A stretch of DNA of 64,000 nucleotides, from assembly GCA_019358895.1 (NCBI GenBank), contig JAHHIG010000006.1:62001-126000 (forward strand), in the 5' to 3' direction. A program made the position numbers and the translations under genes. Below, piece by piece: positions 1-8,319 of this stretch (position 1 is the first letter of the stretch; the number at the start of each line of letters is the position of its first letter). Source of the stretch: Tildeniella nuda ZEHNDER 1965/U140. GTDB lineage: Bacteria; Cyanobacteriota; Cyanobacteriia; Leptolyngbyales; Leptolyngbyaceae. The notes beneath the pieces are model-generated. The model did no database searches. It worked only from the letters and a program-made list of their open reading frames with translations, and was not told the origin of the DNA.

Positions 1-1
1 G

Positions 2-1141
2 GTGGGCAAAGCGTTCCCCAACGTGGCGCGATCGCGAAGTGCAGTTCAATTCGTGGACGTGACTTCTAACTACTGGGCGTATAGTGCGATTACAACCGCA
101 ACCCAAACAGGCTTTTTGTCTGGTTATCCTGGAAACGTTTTCAACCCTGCGCAAAATATTCCTCGTGCTCAGGTGCTGGTTGCATTGGCAAGTGGGCTAA
201 ATTATGCGCCCACTCAACCAACCGCTAATACGCTGAATGCTAGCTTCTCTGATGCTGCTGCCATTCCAGCTTATGCTGAGACAGGCATTGCAGCGGCGAC
301 CGAAAAGCGCCTCGTGGTAAACTATCCCAACGTGAGTACGCTGAATCCCAACCAGCTTGCTAGTCGGGCTGAAGTCTCCGCCTTTCTCTGCCAGTCGCTT
401 GCAGGCACTGGGCAAACTGCTTCCACAATCTCGACTCAATACATTGCGGGTGCCACGCAGTCTCAACCGAATCAAGCGCAAGGCAACCAGGTTTTAGCGG
501 GCAGCACGATCGCGGTGAGGTACTCGGCAGCACAGCGAATCATTGTCTCACCCAATGAAACCGCTCCTGTGGCGCTGACGGTCGCTCAGGATGTGCGAAA
601 TAGCCAGGGTTTTGTGGTCATTCCAGCGGGTAGCCAGGTCATTGGTCAACTGCAACCCGCGCAAGGTGGTTCGCAGTTTGTCGCTAATCAAGTTGTGGTG
701 AATGGTCGGCAGATTGCCTTCAATGCTTCATCCAATATCATTACCGAAACCCGCGATGTGCGTGATCCCAATTTTGGCACCATCTTAGGCGGCGCAGCGT
801 TAGGCTCAGCGGCTTCGGCTGTGATTCAAGGGGTCACGGGCGATCGAGTCATTTCAGGGCAGACGACGGTTTTAGGTACTGTGTTAGGCTCGGCGATTGG
901 GGCGAATCAGAATCGGAACCTTGGCAAAACCGTTCGTGATGCTGCGATCGGTGCCGTTTTGGGTGCTGGTGTAGCTGGAATCACGGGTAATCGCACCATT
1001 ACGCCACAAAAAGTGACCACTGGTGCTGCGGCTGGTGCAACGCTGGGTGGCATCCTCGATCGCACTGGCAACAGCAAAGTCATTGTTATCAACCCAGACT
1101 CAGACTTGACGCTGACCGTGAACAGCAACGCCACACTTTAG
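2..1141 (+). CDS. S-layer homology (SLH) domain protein with Gly/Ala-rich C-terminus, 5' partial
   Basis: The reading frame is open from the window edge, so the true start probably lies upstream. Residues about 17-66 (FVDVTSNYWAY...NIPRAQVLVAL) and about 82-133 (FSDAAAIPAYAE...LASRAEVSAFL) are two SLH repeats, which in cyanobacteria anchor surface or outer-membrane proteins to peptidoglycan-linked polymer. The C-terminal half has a compact beta-rich stretch (about 185-245, with IPAGSQVIGQLQ) and then a glycine-zipper-like region with repeated GAALG/GAVLGAG/GAAAG motifs. The beta-rich part loosely resembles the periplasmic domain of TrbI/VirB10-type proteins; that is a weak inference. The protein is probably exported, but the signal peptide is not visible. 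It converges on apcF with a perfect palindrome between them. Confidence 0.8.
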   Translation: MGKAFPNVARSRSAVQFVDVTSNYWAYSAITTATQTGFLSGYPGNVFNPAQNIPRAQVLVALASGLNYAPTQPTANTLNASFSDAAAIPAYAETGIAAATEKRLVVNYPNVSTLNPNQLASRAEVSAFLCQSLAGTGQTASTISTQYIAGATQSQPNQAQGNQVLAGSTIAVRYSAAQRIIVSPNETAPVALTVAQDVRNSQGFVVIPAGSQVIGQLQPAQGGSQFVANQVVVNGRQIAFNASSNIITETRDVRDPNFGTILGGAALGSAASAVIQGVTGDRVISGQTTVLGTVLGSAIGANQNRNLGKTVRDAAIGAVLGAGVAGITGNRTITPQKVTTGAAAGATLGGILDRTGNSKVIVINPDSDLTLTVNSNATL

Positions 1142-1217
1142 CAGACTACCAATCGCTGCGAAGGCGGTAGCTGAACTTACAAAAGACTGAATCACACAGT
1201 ATCAGCACTTAATAATG

Positions 1218-1251
1218 AAAGAGGGGCAACGCGATCGCGTTGCCCCTCTTT
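1218..1251. terminator. Bidirectional intrinsic terminator, 34-bp perfect palindrome
   Basis: The sequence between the convergent SLH gene and apcF is a perfect 34-bp inverted repeat beginning AAAGAGGGGCAACGC and centred on the HIP1 octamer GCGATCGC (1231-1238). It can fold as a GC-rich hairpin flanked by A-run and T-run on both strands, the arrangement expected of a terminator that serves both genes. Confidence 0.75.
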
Positions 1252-1283
1252 CCTTTGTTCGATCCGCTACGTCGTTCGCAGAC

Positions 1284-1793
1284 CTAAATATTTTTCTCGC
1301 TCAGTTCACGTGCCATGTAGTCAAACGGCTGATCCAAAAAGGCGGTGTTGCTCATACCTGTTTCAGCTACCGTTGCTTGCACGATCGCCTTCAAAATTTG
1401 AATGCCACGCACGGTAGGACCCGGAGGCACACCCAGCGAATTGTACGTTTCCCGCAAGCCTTCCAGCACACGCTCATCCAGCACATCGGTATCACCTGCC
1501 ACAAGTGCATAGGTTGCATAGCGCAGGTAATAGTCCAAATCGCGCAGACAGGCTGCATAGCGACGAGTGGTGTACGCATTGCCACCAGGACGAATCAACT
1601 CTGGTAGTTCATCGAACAACTGTAGACCCGCTTGCTTGACGATCGCCGCTGCATTGGCGTTGATTACCGCCGATGCCTGCACCCGCGCGATGCCAGTATC
1701 AAAATACGATTTCAGGCTATCGATGGCGTTCCGATCGAGATAGCGACCTGTGACATCGTAGTTTCTAATCAAACTCGTCACTGCATCCCGCAT
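1284..1793 (-). CDS. apcF: Allophycocyanin beta-18 subunit (ApcF)
   Basis: Phycobiliprotein of the phycobilisome core, present in the core cylinder that funnels excitation to photosystem II. The 169-residue length and the sequence (MRDAVTSLIRNYDVTGRYLDRNA; GGNAYTTRRYAACLRDLDYYLRYATYALVAGD) match ApcF rather than ApcB. The bilin-binding cysteine is Cys82 in AACLRD, and Asn72 in GGNAYTT is the position methylated in beta-type subunits. A GGGAG ribosome-binding site lies about 10 nt before the ATG. The gene is monocistronic here and ends at the palindromic terminator. The rod-core linker and the other apc genes are not in the window. Confidence 0.95.
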   Translation of the reverse strand: MRDAVTSLIRNYDVTGRYLDRNAIDSLKSYFDTGIARVQASAVINANAAAIVKQAGLQLFDELPELIRPGGNAYTTRRYAACLRDLDYYLRYATYALVAGDTDVLDERVLEGLRETYNSLGVPPGPTVRGIQILKAIVQATVAETGMSNTAFLDQPFDYMARELSEKNI

Positions 1794-2176
1794 AAGATTC
1801 TTCTCCCAATGATCCTTATATACACGTTTGGCTATTTCTGATCCGTTCGACGAGGGGATTCAACCAACACCAAAGTCAGACCAACACAGGCGCAAGGCAA
1901 CTCAAAGCATGTTTCGCTTCGCAATGACCGCGATCGCAAAAACAGTGCAGTGATCCACGACCCATGCAGCAGTCTTAAGTCCAGAGCGGACGGCTCTTCA
2001 AGTCTAGACGCATGGTCAAGTTTATCACGTGCCTGAAACGGAAGCGTGTTGCAGTGCGATTGTAAACATGAACTGTTACAAGCTTTTGAAGCTGGCTCAG
2101 ACAACCACTTTCGCCTTATCTAAAGATGTTGAGCAATCTTAATCTAAGCTTAAGACCAGAGAGACAGCCTATGTTT
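1794..2176. other. Intergenic region between divergent apcF and glnA
   Basis: This part of the 761-bp divergent spacer holds the apcF leader and no convincing gene. A minus-strand open frame at 1832-2104 has no recognisable similarity and Cys/Ser/Leu-rich composition, so it was left out. An AT-rich TATATAAG stretch about 22 nt upstream of the apcF ATG could serve as its -10 region, but no good -35 was found. The glnA control region begins at 2177. Confidence 0.5.
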
Positions 2177-2218
2177 GTAACGGTTGATACAAAAACCGCC
2201 TAAGCCTGTCTCTAGGAT
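2177..2218 (+). promoter_or_regulatory. NtcA-activated class II promoter of glnA
   Basis: A perfect NtcA palindrome GTA-N8-TAC (GTAACGGTTGATAC) lies at 2177-2190. Exactly 22 nt downstream is TAGGAT (2213-2218), which fits the TAN3T -10 element. This is the textbook architecture of nitrogen-control promoters in cyanobacteria, where NtcA replaces the -35 element, and it predicts induction of glnA under nitrogen limitation. Transcription would start near 2225, leaving a leader of about 330 nt. Confidence 0.85.
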
Positions 2219-2351
2219 GGTTCAGATACAACCAAGACTCAAGCTCAGAGTGCGATTGCTGAAGAGCTTTTCTCTCAAATCGCTCTTATTGAGCTTCGGG
2301 TTTTGAAGGAGTTGGTTGAGTCGGTCGGTTATGACTAAAGCTGAGCAGATG

Positions 2352-2407
2352 ACAAGTTTATGTATCGTACAAGCAAGTTTATGTTTCGTACAAGGCTTAT
2401 GTTTTGT
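2352..2407 (+). repeat. Direct repeats in the glnA leader
   Basis: Two near-identical 18-bp copies, CAAGTTTATGTATCGTAC (2353-2370) and CAAGTTTATGTTTCGTAC (2374-2391), lie 21 bp apart. A degenerate third copy, CAAGGCTTATGTTTTGT, follows at 2391-2407. They fall inside the predicted 5' UTR. Their function is unknown. No match to the glutamine (glnA) riboswitch core was found. Confidence 0.6.
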
Positions 2408-2554
2408 CTTTAACACTTCAGCTTGTGAGTCGATCGTGCGCGAATCGATAGCTTGAGTGCCTCTCATTCAAATCATTCACCAGTCAGTCAAAACCGTCGC
2501 GATCGCCCTTTCTCTTCTCCCACTTTGAGACAGTACCGCAATAAGGAGTAATAC

Positions 2555-3991
2555 ATGGCAACCCCGCAGGAAATCCTGGAATGGATTAAGCGTGACAAGA
2601 TTCAGATGATTGATCTGAAGTTTATTGACACCCCAGGAACGTGGCAACACTTGACGCTGTTCCACGACATGATTGATGAAAGCAGCTTTAGCGATGGCGT
2701 TGCCTTTGATGGCTCCAGCATCCGGGGTTGGAAAGCCATTAACGACTCAGACATGGCAATGGTGCCCGATCCAGACACTGCCTGGATTGACCCCTTCATG
2801 GCAGAGCCAACCCTGAGCATGATTTGCAGCATCAAAGAGCCACGCACTGGTGAGCCATATAGCCGCGACCCGCGATCGATCGCCCAAAAAGCGATCGACT
2901 ACCTGCAATCAACAGGCATTGGCGACAATGCGTTCTTTGGACCCGAAGCCGAGTTTTTCTTGTTTGATGACGTACGCTACGACCAGACCCAGAATTCTGG
3001 CTACTACTACGTCGATAGCGACGAAGGCGTATGGAACTCTGGTCGTGAAGAGTTTGATCAAAGCACGGGCAAGGGCGGCAACTTAGGCTATAAGCCGCGC
3101 AATAAAGAAGGCTACTTCCCTGTTGCACCCACCGATACGCTGCAAGATATTCGTACTGAAATGCTGCTGGCAATGAAGCATTGCGGTGTGCCCATTGAGA
3201 AGCATCACCACGAAGTTGCAACGGGCGGACAGTGCGAATTGGGCTTTCGGTTCGCATCCCTGGTGCAGGCAGCCGACTATCTGTTGACCTACAAATACTG
3301 CATCAAGAACGTCGCGAAGAAGCACGGCAAATCTGCTACTTTCATGCCCAAGCCCATCTTTGGCGACAATGGTACCGGGATGCATTGCCATCAGTCCATT
3401 TGGAAAGGCGGTCAACCCACGTTCTTTGGCGAAGAGTATGCCCAACTGAGCAAGACCGCGATGCACTACATCGGTGGTCTGCTGAAGCATGCGCCCGCAC
3501 TGCTGGCGTTCACTAATCCCACAACTAACTCCTACAAGCGCCTGGTGCCCGGTTTTGAAGCGCCTGTAAACCTGGCATATTCGCAAGGCAACCGTTCTGC
3601 TTCCATTCGGATTCCTCTCACTGGTGGCAATCCTAAAGCGAAACGGTTGGAATTTCGCTGTCCCGATGCGTCTTGTAACCCTTACTTGGCGTTTTCAGCG
3701 ATGCTCTGTGCGGGCATTGACGGCATCAAAAATGAGATCGATCCCGGTGCTTCATTGGATGTAGATATCTATGAACTCACCCCTGAAGAGTTGGCGAAGG
3801 TGCCTTCGACTCCCGGCTCTCTAATGGACGCGTTGAAGAATCTGGAAACCGATCATGAGTTCTTGACGGTTGGCGGGGTTTTTACTGAAGACTTCATTGA
3901 AAACTGGATCAGCTACAAACTCGATCGCGAAGTGATTCCAGTCAGCATTCGTCCTCATCCTTATGAGTTCGCGCTGTACTACGACTGCTAA
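2555..3991 (+). CDS. glnA: Glutamine synthetase type I
   Basis: Condenses ammonium with glutamate using ATP, the entry step of the GS-GOGAT cycle in the cytoplasm. The 478 residues fit the dodecameric GSI family. Visible motifs are the FDGSS latch (51-55), metal-binding Glu131/Glu133 in GPEAEFF, Glu220 and Glu228, [10 protein letters not shown] (272-281), the ATP loop [17 protein letters not shown] (321-337) and [10 protein letters not shown] (345-354). Tyr406 in IYELTPEE aligns with the enterobacterial adenylylation tyrosine; cyanobacteria instead regulate GS with small inactivating factors. The start is supported by AAGGAG 8 nt before the ATG. The gene is driven by the NtcA promoter and has its own transcription unit. 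Confidence 0.98.
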   Translation: MATPQEILEWIKRDKIQMIDLKFIDTPGTWQHLTLFHDMIDESSFSDGVAFDGSSIRGWKAINDSDMAMVPDPDTAWIDPFMAEPTLSMICSIKEPRTGEPYSRDPRSIAQKAIDYLQSTGIGDNAFFGPEAEFFLFDDVRYDQTQNSGYYYVDSDEGVWNSGREEFDQSTGKGGNLGYKPRNKEGYFPVAPTDTLQDIRTEMLLAMKHCGVPIEKHHHEVATGGQCELGFRFASLVQAADYLLTYKYCIKNVAKKHGKSATFMPKPIFGDNGTGMHCHQSIWKGGQPTFFGEEYAQLSKTAMHYIGGLLKHAPALLAFTNPTTNSYKRLVPGFEAPVNLAYSQGNRSASIRIPLTGGNPKAKRLEFRCPDASCNPYLAFSAMLCAGIDGIKNEIDPGASLDVDIYELTPEELAKVPSTPGSLMDALKNLETDHEFLTVGGVFTEDFIENWISYKLDREVIPVSIRPHPYEFALYYDC

Positions 3992-4083
3992 CAGGGCACC
4001 TGTCAGCAACGACACATCTACCTTACATAGCTTGCGGCGATCGTGTCTCCTATGCCTAACCTTAGGCAGTGAAAACAGGAGAA

Positions 4084-4100
4084 GGCGATCGCCGTTTTTT
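4084..4100 (+). terminator. Possible terminator downstream of glnA
   Basis: GGCGATCGCC (4084-4093) is a self-complementary decamer followed by G and six T. The stem is short (at most 4 bp if a loop is allowed), so this is weak. Another small hairpin, GCCTAA-CC-TTAGGC, lies at 4054-4067. Confidence 0.35.
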
Positions 4101-4223
4101 GTCATCGACAGCGGTAAAATGCGATCGTGTGCCATTCAAACTCAGGTTTATTGACCAAGCTGCGGCATTCGTTGACTGAATTCGTTACAATCGTTTACAG
4201 TCGATCGTGATTTCACGCCTCCC

Positions 4224-5345
4224 ATGTCCGACACACTCACCAAACTGGCTTACCAGACGTTTCAGCAAGGTAAAAGCTATTTCGGTCTGGCACACAAAAC
4301 TGTCAGCACTCAGTTAACGAATCTGTTCGTTGAGTCGTCACAGCGTGCAACCAAACCGATACAGGTTGACTTACTGCTCAAGATTCAGCAGCAGCTCAGC
4401 CAAATCATTGAAACCGACTGGCGCGATGCAGAACAAGGCATTTATCCAGCGTCTTTACTTTTTGAAAATGATTGGTACGATTTCTTTCGCCACTATCCAC
4501 AGGTCTGGTTTGATCTCCCCCTAATTTGGGGACGTGTCAATCAGAAGCGCCATCAAGAATTTTCTGCCCAGGTTGAAACAAGTGGCTACCCAAGCTATTA
4601 CTTGCAGAACTTTCACCACCAGACAGACGGCTATCTAAGCGATACTTCAGCCAATCTCTATGATTTGCAAGTGGATATTCTCTTTAACGGTGCAGCTGAT
4701 GCCATGCGTCGCCGTATACTTGCTCCCCTGAAACAGGGACTGGCTAAGTTTGCTGACATTGCGCCAAAACAAATCCGAGTGCTAGATGTTGCCTGTGGCA
4801 CAGGACGTACTCTAAAGCAGATTCGCGCCATGTTGCCCAAAGCGTCTTTGCATGGCATTGACCTGTCAGAGGCGTATCTGCGGAAGGCAAATCAGTCTTT
4901 ATCGCAAAAGCCGGGTGAACTACCACAGTTGGTGCAGGCAAATGCTGAAGCCTTGCCGTTTCTAGACAATTACTTCCATGCGGTAACGAGCGTGTTTTTG
5001 TTTCACGAACTACCGCCTCAAGCGCGCCAGCAAGTGATTGAGCAATGCTTTCGAGTGCTGAAACCAGGAGGAACTTTTGTGATTTGTGACTCCATCCAGG
5101 TAATGGATGCACCCGACTTTGCTCCTGTAATGGAGGGGTTCGTAGAGACGTTCCACGAGCCTTACTACCGTCATTACACCACAGACAATTTAGTCGATCG
5201 TCTGGAACAGGCTGGGTTTGCAGATGTCTCAGTGGAGGTTCATTTTATGAGCAAATATCTTATTGCCCGTAAGCCGATCGCCCCGACTCCCCTTGTGGCA
5301 ACCCAAACGGACGACGCAAAACAGCTCAGCTACGATCGACCCTAG
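4224..5345 (+). CDS. Class I SAM-dependent methyltransferase with long N-terminal extension
   Basis: The 373-residue protein carries a Methyltransf_11-type Rossmann domain in its second half: motif I VLDVACGTG (186-194), the acidic residue in HGIDLSEAYLRKA (210-222), motif II-like NAEALPFLDNYFHAV (240-254) and the post-I strand LKPGGTFVICDS (279-290). The first 180 residues are helical and hold a conserved-looking block, NFHHQTDGYLSD...LYDLQVDILFNG, probably the substrate-specific part. The substrate is unknown. Only 21 bp separate it from the ferritin-like gene, so the two are probably co-transcribed. It is not one of the named quinone or chlorophyll methyltransferases as far as can be judged. 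Confidence 0.8.
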   Translation: MSDTLTKLAYQTFQQGKSYFGLAHKTVSTQLTNLFVESSQRATKPIQVDLLLKIQQQLSQIIETDWRDAEQGIYPASLLFENDWYDFFRHYPQVWFDLPLIWGRVNQKRHQEFSAQVETSGYPSYYLQNFHHQTDGYLSDTSANLYDLQVDILFNGAADAMRRRILAPLKQGLAKFADIAPKQIRVLDVACGTGRTLKQIRAMLPKASLHGIDLSEAYLRKANQSLSQKPGELPQLVQANAEALPFLDNYFHAVTSVFLFHELPPQARQQVIEQCFRVLKPGGTFVICDSIQVMDAPDFAPVMEGFVETFHEPYYRHYTTDNLVDRLEQAGFADVSVEVHFMSKYLIARKPIAPTPLVATQTDDAKQLSYDRP

Positions 5346-5366
5346 TTAACAAAACGAGATTAAACC

Positions 5367-6284
5367 ATGACCGTCGCTTATCCCCGCAAGCTCAGTAAAA
5401 CTCTAGGCGCACGCGAGATTCTCAATCAGGTCGTGCGCGATCGTGAGATTCACCTCATTACCCTCAATCGTTACCGTTACAGCGAACAGCGCAGTTGTAA
5501 AGATCTCACAAATTTGATTGAGCAGCTCGATGGCAAGTCGCCAGAGTTGATTCGGGATCTGTCGCGCCATATTTCCGATGAAGCACGCCATGCTATGTGG
5601 CTGACCGATTTGTTGGTTGACCTGGGTTCCAGCGTTGGCACACCGCCCGGCTCTTCTTATATCCAAGAGTTTGAGCGCCTGCTTGATGCCGAACTCCACG
5701 ATGCAGAAAACGATCTGGATGGGTTCCTAATTTCGACGCTGGCAGCTATCAATGTCACCGAAAAGCGTGGCTGCGAGTATTTTTCGGCTCATATCTATGC
5801 GTTGAAGCAAGCGCCTCAAACCGACGAAAACATTAAAATCCGTGAGACGATCGAGCGTATTTTCCCAGAAGAAGCGGGACATGTACGCTGGGGCAATCGC
5901 TGGTTGGCAAAACTAGCGGATAAAAGTCCAGAGCACCGTCGCAAGGTAGAGACTGCCAAGCAACGGTACTCGGCGATCGAGCAAGCCGCCTTTGAGTCTG
6001 GGATGGATATTACGCTCGGAGCTGAGCTGCGTCGCGTTACCAACTTGCTTGATATTGCTAACACGATGTCGGTTTGGGAACGTCCTCAATACTTGATGGA
6101 ACGCCTGCCCCAAACGCTGCTGTCACCCGATCTTCAGCTCACTCGCATTGATGTTGTCCAACGAGCCTGGAAGCGCGACCCCAAGGCGTTTATGGAAAAG
6201 TTTGTGCCGATGTTTTTGGGCGGGCTGAACCGCAACAGTGTGGAGCAAATGAAACCGAAACAGACCGCAAAGACTTCCGTTTAA
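5367..6284 (+). CDS. Ferritin-like protein, putative di-iron oxidase/oxygenase
   Basis: This 305-residue, mostly helical protein has two E-x-x-H motifs, Glu72-Ala-Arg-His75 (SDEARHAMW) and Glu169-Ala-Gly-His172 (PEEAGHVRWG). Further Glu residues in the intervening helices (Glu40, Glu132 or Glu137) could complete a di-iron site in a four-helix bundle. That pattern is typical of ferritin-like oxidases and hydroxylases, but the reaction is not recognisable. The C-terminal 80 residues look like an extra non-ferritin segment (VWERPQYLMERLPQTLL). It follows the methyltransferase in the same operon, which hints that both act on one metabolite; this is inference. Confidence 0.7.
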   Translation: MTVAYPRKLSKTLGAREILNQVVRDREIHLITLNRYRYSEQRSCKDLTNLIEQLDGKSPELIRDLSRHISDEARHAMWLTDLLVDLGSSVGTPPGSSYIQEFERLLDAELHDAENDLDGFLISTLAAINVTEKRGCEYFSAHIYALKQAPQTDENIKIRETIERIFPEEAGHVRWGNRWLAKLADKSPEHRRKVETAKQRYSAIEQAAFESGMDITLGAELRRVTNLLDIANTMSVWERPQYLMERLPQTLLSPDLQLTRIDVVQRAWKRDPKAFMEKFVPMFLGGLNRNSVEQMKPKQTAKTSV

Positions 6285-6382
6285 CCTGTGAACGCTAGCG
6301 CGGAGCAGTCAGCGGTTAGCTTTGTCGTCGTCACCGATCGTTGCTGGCACAACCAACGCCTGGAACTTCAAAACTTAGATGA

Positions 6383-6410
6383 GAGAGATACCTTTGATCT
6401 GGTGTCTCTT
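6383..6410 (+). terminator. Possible terminator after the ferritin-like gene
   Basis: AGAGATACC pairs with GGTGTCTCT across an 8-nt loop with one G-T pair, and is followed by TTCGTCTTT. It lies 100 nt downstream of the stop codon. The U-run is weak, so confidence is low. Confidence 0.4.
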
Positions 6411-6627
6411 TCGTCTTTGGTGAAACTACTTGTCTACACCATTCTGGAATTACGCGACACCAAACGGTGGTTAAGCATGACTTGGCATCAGAATTAATCC
6501 CAATTCTATAAAATCGCCCTACAGATTCGTTTTCGCTGCTGACCGCTGACCGCTAGCCGAAGCTTGCCTGTGTAGCCAGAGTTTCGTGAAATGGCATGGG
6601 ATTTCCGACAGAGAAACTAACCACTAG

Positions 6628-6671
6628 CTTCGACTTCGCTCAGCCAGCTTGCACCCTGAGCGAAGTCGAAG
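6628..6671. repeat. Repetitive hairpin element, 16-bp perfect inverted repeat
   Basis: CTTCGACTTCGCTCAG (6628-6643) is followed after 12 nt by its exact reverse complement (6656-6671). This hairpin is a dispersed repeat seen across many cyanobacterial and other bacterial genomes. It could act as a transcription stop or RNA stabiliser, or be a parasitic REP-like sequence. Only one copy was noticed in this window. Confidence 0.75.
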
Positions 6672-6823
6672 GGTAGAATCTCTTCTGGAAATCGCCTAGG
6701 TTCTTTGACGGTTGTTTCGAGCTGCTATGTGTGGAAAATGCGGTAGCCAAAACGACTCGTGATGAACAAAGGTTAAAATATGTATAGTAGACAAGACAAG
6801 CCCATCTATTTTCTGAGGCACTT

Positions 6824-7528
6824 ATGGCTGTCGAACTGGCTCCAGCGTTCAATCCGTTAGTCCCTGCCGCACGTGATGTTGTTGCACTGAGACGGGTGTT
6901 TGAGCAGATTCACGCTAACAGTTGCCCAACATCGTTTAACTTTCACATGCACACCGTTAATTCTGACGGGCAGTTGCAGCCAGAGATGCTGATGCAGCAG
7001 GCGATCGCGATCGGTCTTCAAGGGTTTGCTATCACAGACCATCACTCCGTTAATGGCTACCGTATCGCGCAGCGTTGGCTGGATGAACAGCACTCAGAGC
7101 AAGACCGTCCACTGCCGCACCTTTGGGTTGGTGTTGAAGTTACGTCACGACTGCTGGGTACGGAAGTCCACATTCTCGGTTATGCGTTTGATCCCGAAAG
7201 CCCTTCGATGCAGCGTTACCTTCAACGTCAGGCACCGCAAGGAGGAGAGGCAGACGCTGAGCAAGTGATTAGTGCCATCCATCAAGCTGGCGGCTTAGCC
7301 ATACTGGCTCACCCAGTGCGTTACAAGCGATCGCCCGAAGAGTTAATCCCTCAGTCAGCACGTTTTGGTATTGATGGCGTTGAAACCTACTACGCTTACA
7401 ACAACCCTAATCCCTGGCAAACCAGTCCTGAACAAACGAAACGCGTACAGCATTTGAGCGCTAACTTTGGTCTGCTTAATACCTGCGGCACGGATACTCA
7501 CGGTTTGAGCCTACTACAGCGACTGTAG
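6824..7528 (+). CDS. PHP-domain metal-dependent phosphoesterase
   Basis: A 234-residue PHP domain protein of the type that hydrolyses phosphoesters such as 3',5'-nucleoside bisphosphates (RNase AM/YciV-like). The metal ligands are visible: His41-x-His43 in FHMHTVNSDG, Asp48, Asp72-His73-His74 in ITDHHS, Glu105 in GVEV, His163 in LAHP, and Asp224-x-His226 in GTDTHG. It is slightly shorter than YciV proteins (about 280 residues), and the substrate is uncertain. It converges on the NTF2-like gene with a 43-bp gap. Confidence 0.88.
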   Translation: MAVELAPAFNPLVPAARDVVALRRVFEQIHANSCPTSFNFHMHTVNSDGQLQPEMLMQQAIAIGLQGFAITDHHSVNGYRIAQRWLDEQHSEQDRPLPHLWVGVEVTSRLLGTEVHILGYAFDPESPSMQRYLQRQAPQGGEADAEQVISAIHQAGGLAILAHPVRYKRSPEELIPQSARFGIDGVETYYAYNNPNPWQTSPEQTKRVQHLSANFGLLNTCGTDTHGLSLLQRL

Positions 7529-7571
7529 TTGGAAACACCTGGCGATCGTGAGCGATGATAAAGCCTTGCCC

Positions 7572-8207
7572 CTAGCCCATTCGGGGCGTTTCGCTGTCGA
7601 TGTATTCCCGCCAGCGCTTGATGCGACCGTCCGCAAAATCAACGACGATCGCATCGTCAGCCCGACTATGCTTCCCCGTGCTGTTTTCAACGTCTTCCCA
7701 TTGCCATTCGACCACAGCTTGTTGGCGATCGATGATGATGCGCTGAATCTTGATGTTCACTTGGGCGTGGCTCTTGGCAAAATCTGCCGCTATCTTCTCG
7801 ATCGCTGAAACACCTACCAGTTTCTGACCGGGCACCACAAATTCACCGTCAGACGTAAACAGTGCCGCAAATGCTTTGGCATCGCCTTTGATCCAGCTAT
7901 CTGCTGCTCGCTCAATGAGCGATCGCGCTGCTTCAGGTGTCATTCGTAGCACCTCGGTTTCAATGGTTGGCGCTGATCGCGGCTCGGCTAACGTTTTTGC
8001 AGAATAAAACGTAAATGACATGGCGATCGATGCCATCAGCACCAGCGATACTAATAAGGAAGCAATATTGCAATACTGTTGAGACACAACAAGCCGCTCG
8101 GCGAACTTGCTAAACCAATGAGTGCTAAACCAATGAGTAGCCTTACGAACCTGTAGGTGAAAGCGACAGAAGTTAAGTCTTGGGATCACATAAACCCCAA
8201 GACCCAA
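7572..8207 (-). CDS. SnoaL/NTF2-like protein (SgcJ/EcaC type), probably exported
   Basis: The C-terminal 120 residues (MTPEAARSLIERAADSWIKGDAKAFAALFTSDGEFVVPG...IKRWREYIDSE) form an NTF2-like cone fold of the SgcJ/EcaC/DUF4440 kind, often found as a small-molecule-binding or ketosteroid-isomerase-like domain. Upstream is a hydrophobic stretch (about residues 47-68, IASLLVSLVLMASIAMSF) that looks like a signal peptide or membrane anchor. The start is uncertain: the longest frame begins at 8207, but a GTG at codon 41 or the ATG at codon 58 (8036) are equally possible. The longest form also contains a short in-frame duplication, THWFS-THWFS. No function can be assigned. Confidence 0.7.
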   Translation of the reverse strand: MGLGVYVIPRLNFCRFHLQVRKATHWFSTHWFSKFAERLVVSQQYCNIASLLVSLVLMASIAMSFTFYSAKTLAEPRSAPTIETEVLRMTPEAARSLIERAADSWIKGDAKAFAALFTSDGEFVVPGQKLVGVSAIEKIAADFAKSHAQVNIKIQRIIIDRQQAVVEWQWEDVENSTGKHSRADDAIVVDFADGRIKRWREYIDSETPRMG

Positions 8208-8319
8208 TTCAAATTTAGCCCATTGGCACAGCGTTTCCTACCTCTGACCGCTCTGATGGAGGGTTTCACCTCCCGTTGGTAGGAGCAAAGTGGAGGACGC
8301 GACAAAAACTCCACAACCG

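Larger units (their letters stand above)
6285..6823. other. Repeat-rich intergenic region
   Basis: A 539-bp spacer without a convincing gene. It contains an imperfect hairpin (6383-6410), a short CTGACCG heptamer run (about 6538-6553) and a strong repetitive hairpin (6628-6671). A GTG-initiated 69-codon frame at 6288 runs through the hairpin and has no recognisable similarity, so it was not called. Confidence 0.6.

Noticed and set aside
1832-2104. 90-aa minus-strand frame between apcF and glnA
   Set aside because: Composition unlike a protein, no RBS, lies in the apcF upstream region.
2220-2554. Glutamine riboswitch in the glnA leader
   Set aside because: The conserved core (CGUUCAUC and GGAAGUAGG) was not found by eye; a covariance-model search would settle it.
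6288-6497. GTG-initiated 69-aa open frame after the ferritin-like gene
   Set aside because: No RBS, no recognisable similarity, and it runs through a hairpin; likely noise.
7568-7588. GCCCC/GGGGC hairpin as a terminator between the convergent PHP and NTF2-like genes
   Set aside because: It has only a 5-bp stem, lacks a T-run and lies partly inside the NTF2-like gene.
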